A DNA stretch of 64,000 bases from BOG-908 sp965198825 (GTDB taxonomy: Bacteria > Pseudomonadota > Alphaproteobacteria > Acetobacterales > Acetobacteraceae), in assembly GCA_965198825.1 (NCBI GenBank), contig CBDAQB010000002.1:248001-312000 (forward strand), written 5' to 3'. Each line of letters opens with the position of its first letter. Positions within the stretch are counted from its first letter, which is position 1. The translations under genes were made by a program, and so were the position numbers. Below, in pieces: positions 43,267 to 51,232 of this stretch. The notes beneath the pieces were generated by a model, which made no database searches, was not told the DNA's origin, and saw nothing but the letters and a program-made list of their open reading frames with translations.

Positions 43267-44237
43267 CCGCACCCACCGTCAGCGTCGTCATGGCGACCTA
43301 CAACGGCGCCGCGCTCGTCGCTGAAACGATCAGGACAGTGCTTGCGCAAAGCTTCACGGATTTCGAACTCATCGCCGTGGATGATTGCTCATCAGACGAA
43401 ACCTGTGACGTGGTCCGCAGCTTCAACGATCCGCGCGTAAAACTGCTGCACACGCCTTTCAATTCCGGGCCGGTTCGCGCGCGCAACCAGGCCGTCGCAA
43501 CGGCACGGGGCCGCCACATCGCGGCCATGGACCAGGACGACCTCTGCATGCCCGACCGCTTCGCGCGGCAGGTTGCCTATCTCGATGCAAATCCAGGCGT
43601 GGCGGTGCTCGGCACCGCGGTGAAACGCCTGACAGGCGAAGGGCTGATCTCGGACCGTTTCGGCGGCATGACAACACCGGACCTGCTGCATTGGATGCTG
43701 CACATCCTCAATCCGCTCGTCTGGTCAACCGTCATGCTGCGCACGGAAGCCACGCGCGGCTTTGCCGAATTCTCCCGCGTCGAACGGCAGTTCGCCGAGG
43801 ATTTCGATCTCTACCATCGCCTTGCAAGGATCGGCCAAATCGCCAGGCTGGACGACGTTCTTCTGCATTACCGCTGGCACGCGCAAGGCGCATCGAGCAC
43901 CAAAGAATCATCGATGATGCGCAGCGCGTCGGCCGTGCTCGAGGAAGCCTACGCGCCGTGGTTCGGCGATAAAGCCGCCGCCGCCGCCATGCTGATGACA
44001 CGCCACGTCTCGGCTCGCCAGCCGGTGCCGGACCTGGCAACCTTCCTGACCCTGCGCCGCATCTTCGCGAAAGTCACCGAGAGGTTCGACGCCGCTTTCC
44101 CGATGACGCCGGCTACCCGCTCGCTTGTTTCTGCGCAGTCGGGGCAGTTGTTGCGTGGGATTGCGGGCGATGCGTTGAAGGCGAAGGTGCGGCGCATGCC
44201 TGAGGTTGTTGAGGTTCAGCGTCGGACGGTAGCGTAA
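43263..44237 (+). CDS. Glycosyltransferase family 2
   Basis: A GT-A fold transferase of 324 residues. The GT2 N-terminus is TVSVVMATYNGAALVAETIRTVLAQSF, with ELIAVDDCSSDET. The DXD-like motif is in AAMDQDDLCMPDRFA, with a typical RRxWRVxRD-like acceptor region replaced by VERQFAEDFDLYHRLA. There is no membrane segment. It is the last gene of the aminotransferase-oxidoreductase-GT2 operon and converges on the heparinase-like gene. The sugar donor and acceptor are unknown. Confidence 0.88.
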   Translation: MTAPTVSVVMATYNGAALVAETIRTVLAQSFTDFELIAVDDCSSDETCDVVRSFNDPRVKLLHTPFNSGPVRARNQAVATARGRHIAAMDQDDLCMPDRFARQVAYLDANPGVAVLGTAVKRLTGEGLISDRFGGMTTPDLLHWMLHILNPLVWSTVMLRTEATRGFAEFSRVERQFAEDFDLYHRLARIGQIARLDDVLLHYRWHAQGASSTKESSMMRSASAVLEEAYAPWFGDKAAAAAMLMTRHVSARQPVPDLATFLTLRRIFAKVTERFDAAFPMTPATRSLVSAQSGQLLRGIAGDALKAKVRRMPEVVEVQRRTVA

Positions 44238-44363
44238 GGAAGACTCTTCTTTTTTGAAAAAAAAGAAGCAAAAGACTTTTGCACTGTGGGACCGAGATCT
44301 TGGCGCAGGCCCGGCCTAAAGTCGCAAAAGTTTTTTGGTTCTTTTTTTCAAAAAAGAACGCGC
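44236..44363. repeat. AT-rich composite palindrome, element A copy 12
   Basis: Full copy between convergent genes. The left arm is gaagc-type and the right arm ggttc-type, as in copies 5 and 6, but the core GTGGGACCGAGATCTTGG is inverted relative to those copies. Confidence 0.9.
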
Positions 44364-45989
44364 TTACCTCACACTTGTGATTGCCCACTTCACATGCTGA
44401 GGCCCATCGGCCTTCCCAGTCAGCACCACCTGCTCAGCCCTGCGAGGCTCGGCGCCGCCGAGATAAACGCTCTCTTCCAGCGACAGCAGCGCCCCCTCCG
44501 CGCGAAGCCGCCAGCCGCCGGACGGCAGACGCAGAAGCACCGCTTCGCCGTCCTGCTGCACGTTTGCGGTGACGGCGGGGTGGAGATGGAATCGGATGGC
44601 GTAGGGCTGGCCCGCGCTGGCCTCGATCACGTCCTCGCCGCGTATGTCCTCGCCGCTTTCCGCCAAATAAAGGCGGCGGCGGTGTATGGCGCCGAAGCCT
44701 TTTTTGTAGCCGTCGTGGCTGGCCTCGAGCCAGTGCGCGCCGTTGGCCTCCTGGCGTTCGGCGGTGACGTGGCCCGGCCGCCGGCCCAGGCCCACAGGTT
44801 TCAGTTCGGAGGAGCTGGTGTCGGCGACGACGAGCGTGGAATGCGCGGCGGTGGCGCGCGCCGCGTCGGTCCAGACGTTCGCGCCGGGTTGCGATTTCGC
44901 GCTGGCCTGGGAGCCGAGGGGAGCCGCGCCGCAATTCACGATGAGCCGGTCGCGGCCGACTGAGAGTTCGAAGCTGAGGGTGCCGGCGTGCGCGTGGCGG
45001 TCGAGCCCGGCAGGTGGCGGGGCGCCGGCGTCGGCGATGAGCACCGTCCGCCCGGCTTGCAGGCGGTAGAAGCCGGTATCGGGCAGCGATGCGGGGGGCC
45101 GGCCGCCCCGCGCCGCCTGGTTGAGAACGAGGTCGATCAGGCTCGGCACTTCGTCGCGCGTGCCATTGAACAGGGCCAGGTTGCCGTCGCCGTGCCGCAG
45201 CGTGCGCAGGCCGAGGGCCAGGCGCTCGATGGCGGCGCCGAGTGCGGCAGGCAAAGCGACGCCACCGGTCTGCAGAAGGGCGCGTATGTCCACCAGTTCA
45301 CGCAGCACCTCGAGGTGGGCGCCGGGGCTGCGTTCGGCGTGGCCGCCGTCGGGCAGAACCTGCCGGCCGATTTCCTGCGGGAGGAAGCGCAGCGCGCGGG
45401 AGAGGTAGGCGGCGTGGTCGGGAAGGGCGACCGAGACGGCGATCAGGCCACGGAGTGCGGTGAAGGCGCGACCGTCGAGTTCCTCTGGCGGGAGTGCGGC
45501 CGAGAGCAGGCGCGAGTCGGAGAGCAGCCGGCCCATCAGCTTGTGACGGAAATCGTCGTCGGCTGAGGCGGCGAAGAAGTCGAAATGGGCGAGCCAGGCG
45601 GCGACCCGCGCGCCAATCACGTCCGGGCGCAGGGCCATGGGGTCGTTGGCGCCGCCGGCGATCCAGTCTGCGACGAGGGCACGGGCGCGCATGCGCGCGG
45701 CGTCGGTGCCGATGACACGCAGGTCGCGCAGCCAGGCAAATCCGTGGGCATAGGCGTTCATCGCCGGGCCACGGCTGGCGCCTGCCGCCTCCGCCCAGTT
45801 GCCTGGCTTGAGCGCGCGCACCGCGCCCTGCAGCACGATCTCGCCTTTGAGCAGGCGGGCGCCGCGCACCGCGTCGCCTGGCCACGGATCGCGCACCGGC
45901 ACGGCGGGAGCGTCCGGCACGCTCATGCGGAAGGTCGGCAGACGCGCCAGGCGGAGGCGCAGGTCGCGGACGCTTTTGGTGAGCGTCAC
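44364..45989 (-). CDS. Heparinase II/III family protein
   Basis: A 541-residue protein of the heparinase II/III (alginate lyase-like) superfamily. An N-terminal alpha-helical barrel (ALRPDVIGARVAAWLAHFDFFA) precedes a C-terminal beta-sandwich containing the conserved RHAHAGTLSFELSVGRDRLIVNCG. In Alphaproteobacteria such genes often lie next to rpe and may act on peptidoglycan- or capsule-type glycans; the substrate is unknown. The GTG start at 45989 overlaps the rpe stop (GTGA). No signal peptide is evident. Confidence 0.82.
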   Translation of the reverse strand: MTLTKSVRDLRLRLARLPTFRMSVPDAPAVPVRDPWPGDAVRGARLLKGEIVLQGAVRALKPGNWAEAAGASRGPAMNAYAHGFAWLRDLRVIGTDAARMRARALVADWIAGGANDPMALRPDVIGARVAAWLAHFDFFAASADDDFRHKLMGRLLSDSRLLSAALPPEELDGRAFTALRGLIAVSVALPDHAAYLSRALRFLPQEIGRQVLPDGGHAERSPGAHLEVLRELVDIRALLQTGGVALPAALGAAIERLALGLRTLRHGDGNLALFNGTRDEVPSLIDLVLNQAARGGRPPASLPDTGFYRLQAGRTVLIADAGAPPPAGLDRHAHAGTLSFELSVGRDRLIVNCGAAPLGSQASAKSQPGANVWTDAARATAAHSTLVVADTSSSELKPVGLGRRPGHVTAERQEANGAHWLEASHDGYKKGFGAIHRRRLYLAESGEDIRGEDVIEASAGQPYAIRFHLHPAVTANVQQDGEAVLLRLPSGGWRLRAEGALLSLEESVYLGGAEPRRAEQVVLTGKADGPQHVKWAITSVR

Positions 45990-46642
45990 GCCGCCTGGCC
46001 TCGCAGGCTTTCGATGGCTGCGCGGTAGTCGTGGGATTTGAACACGGACGTGCCTGCCACGAAGGTATCGGCGCCGGCGGCGATGCAGCGGGGCGCGGTC
46101 GCGGCATCGATGCCGCCGTCTACTTCGAGCCGTATGTCGCGCCCGCTTGCAGCGATCATGCCGCGTATGGCGCTGATTTTGCCGAGTTGGCTGTCGAGGA
46201 ATTTCTGGCCACCGAAGCCGGGGTTCACCGACATGACGAGCACGATGTCCACCAGGTCGATGACTCCCTCCACGTGCGCGGCAGGGGTCGCGGGGTTCAG
46301 CACCACGCCGGCCTTGCAGCCCAATGCGAGGATGGCCTGAAGGGAGCGGTGAAGGTGCGGCCCCGCCTCGGCATGCACGAGGATATGATCGGCGCCTGCC
46401 TCGGCAAACGCCTCGAGGTAGGGGTCGGCGGGAGCGATCATGAGATGCACGTCGAACGGCATCTTGGTGAGCGGCCGCAGCGCCTTCAGGATGAACGGGC
46501 CGAAGCTGATGTTCGGGACAAAATGCCCGTCCATGATGTCGAGATGCAGCCAGTCTGCGCCAGCCTTTTCGACGGCGGCGACCTCTTCCGCGAGCCTGGT
46601 GAAGTCCGCGGCCAGAAGACTCGGTGCGACGATGATCGGCAT
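45986..46642 (-). CDS. rpe: Ribulose-phosphate 3-epimerase
   Basis: Interconverts ribulose 5-phosphate and xylulose 5-phosphate in the pentose phosphate pathway; 218 residues, TIM barrel. The family motifs are IVAPSLLAADFTRL, WLHLDIMDGHFVPNISFGP, VMSVNPGFGGQKF and RLEVDGGIDAATA, including the metal-binding His and Asp residues. It is coupled to the heparinase-like gene by a GTGA overlap. Confidence 0.95.
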   Translation of the reverse strand: MPIIVAPSLLAADFTRLAEEVAAVEKAGADWLHLDIMDGHFVPNISFGPFILKALRPLTKMPFDVHLMIAPADPYLEAFAEAGADHILVHAEAGPHLHRSLQAILALGCKAGVVLNPATPAAHVEGVIDLVDIVLVMSVNPGFGGQKFLDSQLGKISAIRGMIAASGRDIRLEVDGGIDAATAPRCIAAGADTFVAGTSVFKSHDYRAAIESLRGQAA

Positions 46643-46723
46643 GAAGCGATTTTACAGACAGTAACACCCGTTGCGCCAGGGCTACGGGCGTTTCCCAGAC
46701 CAGCAAGCAAAGCAAGGAAGATC

Positions 46724-46872
46724 AACCACGAAGACACGGAGATCACGGAGGTTCACGGAGAGGCCGTGCTTCACCGACCTTGGGCGAAGCCCATTCGACG
46801 GGACCAAGCAGCCGGCTTGCGCCGCTTCTCCCCCTCCTTCGTGAACCTTTGTGGCCTCCGTGTCTTCGTGGT
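46724..46872. repeat. CCACGAAG-type inverted repeat, element D copy
   Basis: AACCACGAAGACACGGAG and CACGGAGGTTCACGGAGA on the left face, GAACCTTTGTGG and CCTCCGTGTCTTCGTGGT on the right. This is a long inverted repeat of a type scattered in many proteobacterial genomes. It occupies most of the 46643-46985 gap along with the amtB terminator; no gene is seen there. Confidence 0.8.
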
Positions 46873-46918
46873 GGACCTGCCTTCGCCTCCTCGATCACAG
46901 CCACCGAACCGGAAGGCG

Positions 46919-46954
46919 AAAAGAGAAAGGGCCGAGACTTCCGTCCCGGCCCTT
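46919..46954 (-). terminator. Rho-independent terminator of glnK-amtB
   Basis: Read on the minus strand, the stem AAGGGCCGGGAC / GTCTCGGCCCTT with loop GGAA is followed by TCTCTTTT. It begins about 30 bases after the amtB stop. Confidence 0.75.
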
Positions 46955-46985
46955 CTTCAGGCGTAGCTGATCGTAGCCGGAGAGA

Positions 46986-48476
46986 TCAGGCGGTGCTCTC
47001 GCCGTGCTGCGTGCGGTCGAGGCCTTCCATTTCCTCGTCGGCGTCCACCGTCAGCCCGATGGTGAACTTCAGCGCGAACAGCAGGACCAGGCTGACCACG
47101 CTGCTCCACACCAGGGTCACGCCCACCGCCTTGCACTGGATGATGAACTGCGCCACCGAGCCGTCGGTGCCGCCGATCGTCGCAGACGCGAACACGCCGG
47201 TCAGCAGCGCACCCACGATGCCACCGATGCCGTGCACGCCGAAGGTGTCCAGGCTGTCGTCGTAGCCGAGCATGTGTTTGAGGTAGGACGCGGACAGGAA
47301 GCAGATCACGCCGGCCGCCACGCCGATGGCGATCGCACCGCCTGGCAGAACGAAGCCAGACGCCGGCGTGATGGCGACGAGGCCCGCCACCGCGCCGGAG
47401 ATGATGCCGAGCACGGAGGGTTTGCCCTTGGCGATCCACTCGGCGAACATCCAGGCGAGCGCTGCTGCCGCCGTCGCGATCTGCGTGACCGCCATCGCCA
47501 TGCCGGCGCGCCCGCCTGCGCTGACAGCCGACCCCGCGTTGAAGCCGAACCAGCCGACCCACAGGAGAGAGGCGCCGATCACCGCGTAGGTGAGGTTGTG
47601 CGGCGCCATGTTGTCGTGCCCGTAGCCGCGCCGCTTGCCCATCACCAGGCAGCACATCAGCCCGGCGATGCCCGCGTTGATGTGCACCACCGTGCCGCCT
47701 GCGTAGTCCAGCGTGCCCATGGTCGAGAGCCAGCCGGTCGGCGCCCATACCCAGTGCGCGATCGCCGAGTAGGAGAAGATCGACCAGCCCACCATGAAGA
47801 TGCACATCGCCGAGAACTTCATGCGTTCCGCGAACGCGCCTGCGATCAGGGCGGGCGTGATGATGGCGAACGTCATCTGGAACATCATGTAGACGGTTTC
47901 GGGGATGGTGTAGGGCACCGGCGTGATGCCCGGGATGCCGTTGCCCAGGATGAAGCCGGTGTCGTCCTGCTTGGTGAAGTTGTCGGCGATGCCGTTCAGC
48001 ATCAGCCGCGACATGTCGCCGAAGTAGGGGGCGGTGGTGCCCGTGCCGTTGGTGAAGGCCAGCGAGTAGCCGACCACCGTCCATACCAGCGTCACCAGGC
48101 AGCAGATCGCGAACGACTGCATGACGGTGGCCAGGATGTTCTTCTGGCGCACCATGCCGGCGTAGAACAGCGCCAGGCCAGGGATGGTCATCATCAGCAC
48201 GAGTGCCGTGCTGGTGAGCATCCAGGCGGTGTCGCCATGGTCATAGGCAGGCGGCTTGGCGGGACCCGCAGGCGCAGCAGCGGGCGCCGCGGCAGCAGCA
48301 GGCGCCTGGGCGGCGGCGGCCGGGGGAGCCGCTGCGGCCGGCGGTGCCGCCGGTGCGGTCGTGGCAGCGGGCGGGGTTGTCTGGGCGAGGGCGGCGCTGG
48401 TCACCAGCACGGGCGCCAGCAGCAGGCCTGCGGCGAGCGCCGCGGCGCCCGCCCGTTTCAAGGAAAAGAGACGCAT
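46986..48476 (-). CDS. amtB: Ammonium transporter Amt
   Basis: Inner-membrane ammonium channel of 496 residues with about 11 transmembrane helices. Amt motifs include LFYAGMVRQKN, DYAGGTVVHINAGIAGL and DDSLDTFGVHGIGGIVGA. The N-terminus is longer than usual: a cleavable signal peptide (AAALAAGLLLAPVLVTSAALA) is followed by about 50 residues of Ala/Pro-rich low complexity before the first channel helix. It is 18 bases downstream of glnK, with which it is surely co-transcribed, and closed by a clear terminator. Confidence 0.94.
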   Translation of the reverse strand: MRLFSLKRAGAAALAAGLLLAPVLVTSAALAQTTPPAATTAPAAPPAAAAPPAAAAQAPAAAAAPAAAPAGPAKPPAYDHGDTAWMLTSTALVLMMTIPGLALFYAGMVRQKNILATVMQSFAICCLVTLVWTVVGYSLAFTNGTGTTAPYFGDMSRLMLNGIADNFTKQDDTGFILGNGIPGITPVPYTIPETVYMMFQMTFAIITPALIAGAFAERMKFSAMCIFMVGWSIFSYSAIAHWVWAPTGWLSTMGTLDYAGGTVVHINAGIAGLMCCLVMGKRRGYGHDNMAPHNLTYAVIGASLLWVGWFGFNAGSAVSAGGRAGMAMAVTQIATAAAALAWMFAEWIAKGKPSVLGIISGAVAGLVAITPASGFVLPGGAIAIGVAAGVICFLSASYLKHMLGYDDSLDTFGVHGIGGIVGALLTGVFASATIGGTDGSVAQFIIQCKAVGVTLVWSSVVSLVLLFALKFTIGLTVDADEEMEGLDRTQHGESTA

Positions 48477-48494
48477 GGGTGCGAAAATCCTGAT

Positions 48495-48833
48495 CTAGAG
48501 GGCTGCGGCGTCGAGCTCGCCGGTGCGGATGCGCACGGCGCGTTCAATGTCCATGACGAAGATCTTGCCGTCGCCGATCTTGCCGGTCTGGGCCGCCCGC
48601 GTGATCGCCTCGACCACAGCGTCCACCTGGTCGGCCGTCACCGCCACCTCGATCTTCACCTTGGGCAAAAAGCTCACATGATACTCGGCACCCCGGTAAA
48701 TCTCGGTCTGCCCCTTCTGACGCCCAAAACCCTTCACCTCGGTGACCGTCAGACCCTGAACACCCAAAGGCGTCAAAGCATCACGCACGTCATCCAACTT
48801 GAAGGGTTTGACGATGGCCATCACCAGCTTCAT
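48495..48833 (-). CDS. glnK: Nitrogen regulatory protein P-II (GlnK)
   Basis: PII signal protein of 112 residues that gates AmtB and responds to 2-oxoglutarate and nitrogen status. The T-loop with the uridylylation tyrosine is present (GQTEIYRGAEY). The B-loop appears as TGKIGDGKIFV and the C-loop as RIRTGE. The position before amtB identifies it as GlnK rather than GlnB. A sigma-54-like site lies about 55 bases upstream. Confidence 0.94.
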   Translation of the reverse strand: MKLVMAIVKPFKLDDVRDALTPLGVQGLTVTEVKGFGRQKGQTEIYRGAEYHVSFLPKVKIEVAVTADQVDAVVEAITRAAQTGKIGDGKIFVMDIERAVRIRTGELDAAAL

Positions 48834-48887
48834 TCCCGCTCCCCTTGTGAGTCGCCCGCGGATCGCAGGCAGCGCATGGCGACGCCC

Positions 48888-48903
48888 TTCAAGAAGCGTG
48901 CCG
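48888..48903 (-). promoter_or_regulatory. Candidate sigma-54 (RpoN) promoter of glnK-amtB
   Basis: On the minus strand CGGCACGCTTCTTGAA matches the -24/-12 consensus TGGCACG-N4-TTGCA at 10 of 12 defined positions, with correct spacing. The -12 element has GA instead of the usual GC, which weakens it. NtrC/RpoN control of glnK-amtB is common in Proteobacteria. Confidence 0.4.
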
Positions 48904-48988
48904 TTCTGAAGGAACCCGAAACGATTAGGTGGTGTTAAGAAGTGCCTGCTTATTACGCAGACGAAAGGCGGCTAGAGAGCAGGCGAAC

Positions 48989-49450
48989 CTAGCCCCAGCG
49001 TTCCGCAGCCCGGTCGTCATCCGCCTTTGCCTCGACCCAGCGCTCTCGCCCATCGGCGAAATGCTCCTTCTTCCAGAACGGCGCCGACGTCTTGAGCCAG
49101 TCGATGAGAAAGGCGCAGCCCTGCAAAGCGGCCGCCCGATGCGCTGCCGCCGCCAGGACCAGAACGATCTGCGCTCCAGGCTGCAGCCGCCCGTGCCGGT
49201 GGATCACCGTGCAGCCCAGTAGGCCAAACCGTGCCACCGCCTGCCCGGCAATCGCCTCCAAAGCCCGCTCGGTCATGCCCGGGTAATGCTCGAGCGTCAT
49301 GGCCAGCAGCGGGTCGGCTGCATCGCTGCGCACGATCCCCACGAAACTCGCCAACCCGCCGGCGCCGGCAGCCGCACCAAGCAACGCCGCGGTCTCCGCG
49401 CCGATATCAAAATCCTCGGCCGTGACACGCACGCGCACCAGGTCAGCCAC
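48989..49450 (-). CDS. moaE: Molybdopterin synthase catalytic subunit MoaE
   Basis: Large subunit that inserts sulfur into precursor Z to form molybdopterin; 153 residues. Conserved elements are ASFVGIVRSD, LEHYPGMTERAL, CTVIHRHGRLQPGA and the catalytic lysines in LKTSAPFWKKEHF. The GTG start overlaps the moaD stop by eight bases. The rest of the moa pathway is not in this window. Confidence 0.93.
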   Translation of the reverse strand: MADLVRVRVTAEDFDIGAETAALLGAAAGAGGLASFVGIVRSDAADPLLAMTLEHYPGMTERALEAIAGQAVARFGLLGCTVIHRHGRLQPGAQIVLVLAAAAHRAAALQGCAFLIDWLKTSAPFWKKEHFADGRERWVEAKADDDRAAERWG

Positions 49451-49697
49451 CCGTCACCGGCGGAAAGAACGCAATCTCGTCACCCGCGCCGACCGGCGTC
49501 GCAGGATCAGCAAACACCTGGTTCACCGCGCAGCGCACCAGCTTCGGGTTCGTAAACGCGCCTGCATAACTCTCGGAACGCGAGCGTAACCAGATAACAA
49601 GGCTGGCGACGTCGGACACCGCGCTGGGCAGGCTAATCTGTTCCTCGCCGCAGCCGGTGCGCTCGCGGAGCCAGGCGAAGTAGAGAATGCGGATCAT
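49443..49697 (-). CDS. moaD: Molybdopterin synthase sulfur carrier subunit MoaD
   Basis: A ubiquitin-like sulfur carrier of 84 residues with the required C-terminal Gly-Gly (FFPPVTGG). N-terminal MIRILYFAWLRERTG is typical of MoaD. An ATG three codons further upstream (49706) is an alternative start; neither has a convincing ribosome-binding site. Element A copy 13 lies directly upstream, so the promoter must be within or beyond the repeat. Confidence 0.9.
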   Translation of the reverse strand: MIRILYFAWLRERTGCGEEQISLPSAVSDVASLVIWLRSRSESYAGAFTNPKLVRCAVNQVFADPATPVGAGDEIAFFPPVTGG

Positions 49698-49721
49698 GGG
49701 GAGCATGTCGGACTGATAGGA

Positions 49722-49857
49722 GAAGGAAGGAAGGTCTCCTTTTTTGAAAAAAAAAGAAAAAACGTTTGGTTGTTTGAGCGAGATCGTGGGAACGCCCGGC
49801 CTCAAGGTCCAAAAGTTTTTTGGTTCTTTTTTTCAAAAAAGAACGCGCTTGCCTTCC
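49722..49857. repeat. AT-rich composite palindrome, element A copy 13
   Basis: Full copy between divergent genes (moaD and thiolase), the only such placement here. The right arm is ggttc-type; the left arm has lost the GC pair (AAAAAAAAAGAAAAAAC). The core GAGATCGTGGGAACGCCCGG is in the copy 8/12 orientation. As both genes need upstream promoters, this copy cannot be acting simply as a terminator. Confidence 0.9.
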
Positions 49858-49908
49858 CCTGCCTGCCTATATCGACCCAAGCAACACACCGCATTAAGGA
49901 AAAAGACC

Positions 49909-51081
49909 ATGGAGGACATCGTCATTGTCTCGGCCGCGCGCACGCCGGTCGGCAGCTTCAACGGCGCCTTTGCCAGCGTGCCGGCGCACGATTTGGGCAC
50001 CGTCGCCATCCGTGCCGCGCTCAGCCGCGCGGGCCTCGAGGGTGCTGACGTTGACGAGGCGATCCTGGGCCAGGTGCTGACGGCGGCGCAGGGCCAGAAC
50101 CCGGCGCGCCAGGCGGCGCGCAATGCCGGGCTGCCTGAAGGCAAGACGGCGTTCGGGATCAACCAGCTTTGCGGATCGGGGCTGCGCGCCGTGGCGCTGG
50201 CGGCGCAGCAGGTGCGCACGGGCGAAAGTGCGATCGTGGTCGCTGGCGGCATGGAGAGCATGAGTCAGGCGCCGCATGCGGCCTACCTGCGCGCCGGGCA
50301 GAAGATGGGCGCGCTCGAGTTCACCGACACGATGATCAAGGATGGCCTGTGGGATGCGTTCCACGGCTATCACATGGGCACCACGGCCGAAAACGTGGCG
50401 GAGAAATACCAGGTGTCGCGCGACGACCAGGACAAGTTCGCGGTCGCCAGCCAGAACAAGGCCTCCGCCGCCTCGCGCGCCGGCCGGTTTGCCGACGAGA
50501 TCGTCGCGGTGACGATCAAGGGGCGCAAGGGCGATACGGTGGTCGACACTGACGAGTATATTCGCCACGAGGTCGATCTCGCCGCCATGACCAAGCTGAA
50601 GCCGGCCTTCTCGAAGGAAGGTACGGTGACTGCCGGCAACGCCAGCGGCATCAACGACGGCGCCGCGGCCGTGGTGGTCATGAGCGGCGCGGAGGCCAAG
50701 CGCCGCGGCCTGACTCCGCTGGCGCGCATTGCGAGCTTTGCGACGGCAGGCGTTGATCCTTCCATCATGGGCACAGGGCCCATTCCGTCGAGCCGCCGTG
50801 CGCTTGAGCGTGCGGGATGGAAAGCGGCGGATCTCGATCTCATCGAGGCGAACGAGGCTTTCGCCGCGCAGGCCTGTGCCGTGAACAAGGACATGGGCTG
50901 GGACACGTCCAAGGTGAACGTGAATGGCGGCGCCATCGCCCTCGGCCATCCGATCGGCGCTTCCGGCGCCCGGGTGCTGGTGACGCTGCTGCACGAAATG
51001 CAGAAGCGCGACGCCAAGCGCGGCCTTGCCACCCTGTGTATCGGAGGCGGCATGGGCGTCGCCATGTGTTTGGAGCGGTAA
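49909..51081 (+). CDS. Acetyl-CoA C-acetyltransferase (thiolase)
   Basis: Thiolase of 390 residues that forms or cleaves acetoacetyl-CoA, as in polyhydroxybutyrate synthesis or ketone/fatty acid breakdown (PhaA/AtoB type). The acylated cysteine is in NQLCGSGLRAV. The His and second Cys are in NGGAIALGHPIGASG and LCIGGGMG, and EANEAFAAQA is conserved. The ATG at 49909 follows AAGGAAAAA. The gene stands alone; no phaB or phaC is adjacent. The frame upstream is only repeat translation. Confidence 0.92.
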   Translation: MEDIVIVSAARTPVGSFNGAFASVPAHDLGTVAIRAALSRAGLEGADVDEAILGQVLTAAQGQNPARQAARNAGLPEGKTAFGINQLCGSGLRAVALAAQQVRTGESAIVVAGGMESMSQAPHAAYLRAGQKMGALEFTDTMIKDGLWDAFHGYHMGTTAENVAEKYQVSRDDQDKFAVASQNKASAASRAGRFADEIVAVTIKGRKGDTVVDTDEYIRHEVDLAAMTKLKPAFSKEGTVTAGNASGINDGAAAVVVMSGAEAKRRGLTPLARIASFATAGVDPSIMGTGPIPSSRRALERAGWKAADLDLIEANEAFAAQACAVNKDMGWDTSKVNVNGGAIALGHPIGASGARVLVTLLHEMQKRDAKRGLATLCIGGGMGVAMCLER

Positions 51082-51197
51082 TTCTACTAGGCCGGCCATC
51101 TGACGCGGTTTGGCTGCGCTCCGGTGCTCATGGCCCCTAGAGGCCACTCCGCTCCGGTGCTCGCCAAACCACGCCAGCTGACTCGGCCTAGCGAATT
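51080..51197. repeat. Long imperfect palindrome, element C copy 2
   Basis: Runs from AATTCTACTAGGCCGGCC to GACTCGGCCTAGCGAATT and starts within the thiolase stop codon. The two halves pair imperfectly over about 50 bases (TGACGCGGTTTGGC against GCCAAACCACGCCAGC). It is the reverse complement of 27809-27951. The spacing to the hypothetical gene at 51278 is filled by this and a partial copy. Confidence 0.82.
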
Positions 51198-51232
51198 TTG
51201 GACGCCGTTCCTGGAGCGTTGGAGCCTAACTC

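Noticed and set aside
47004..48938. A 644-codon plus-strand frame opposite amtB and glnK
   Set aside because: His/Arg/Gly-rich shadow translation; the opposite strand encodes well-conserved Amt and PII proteins.
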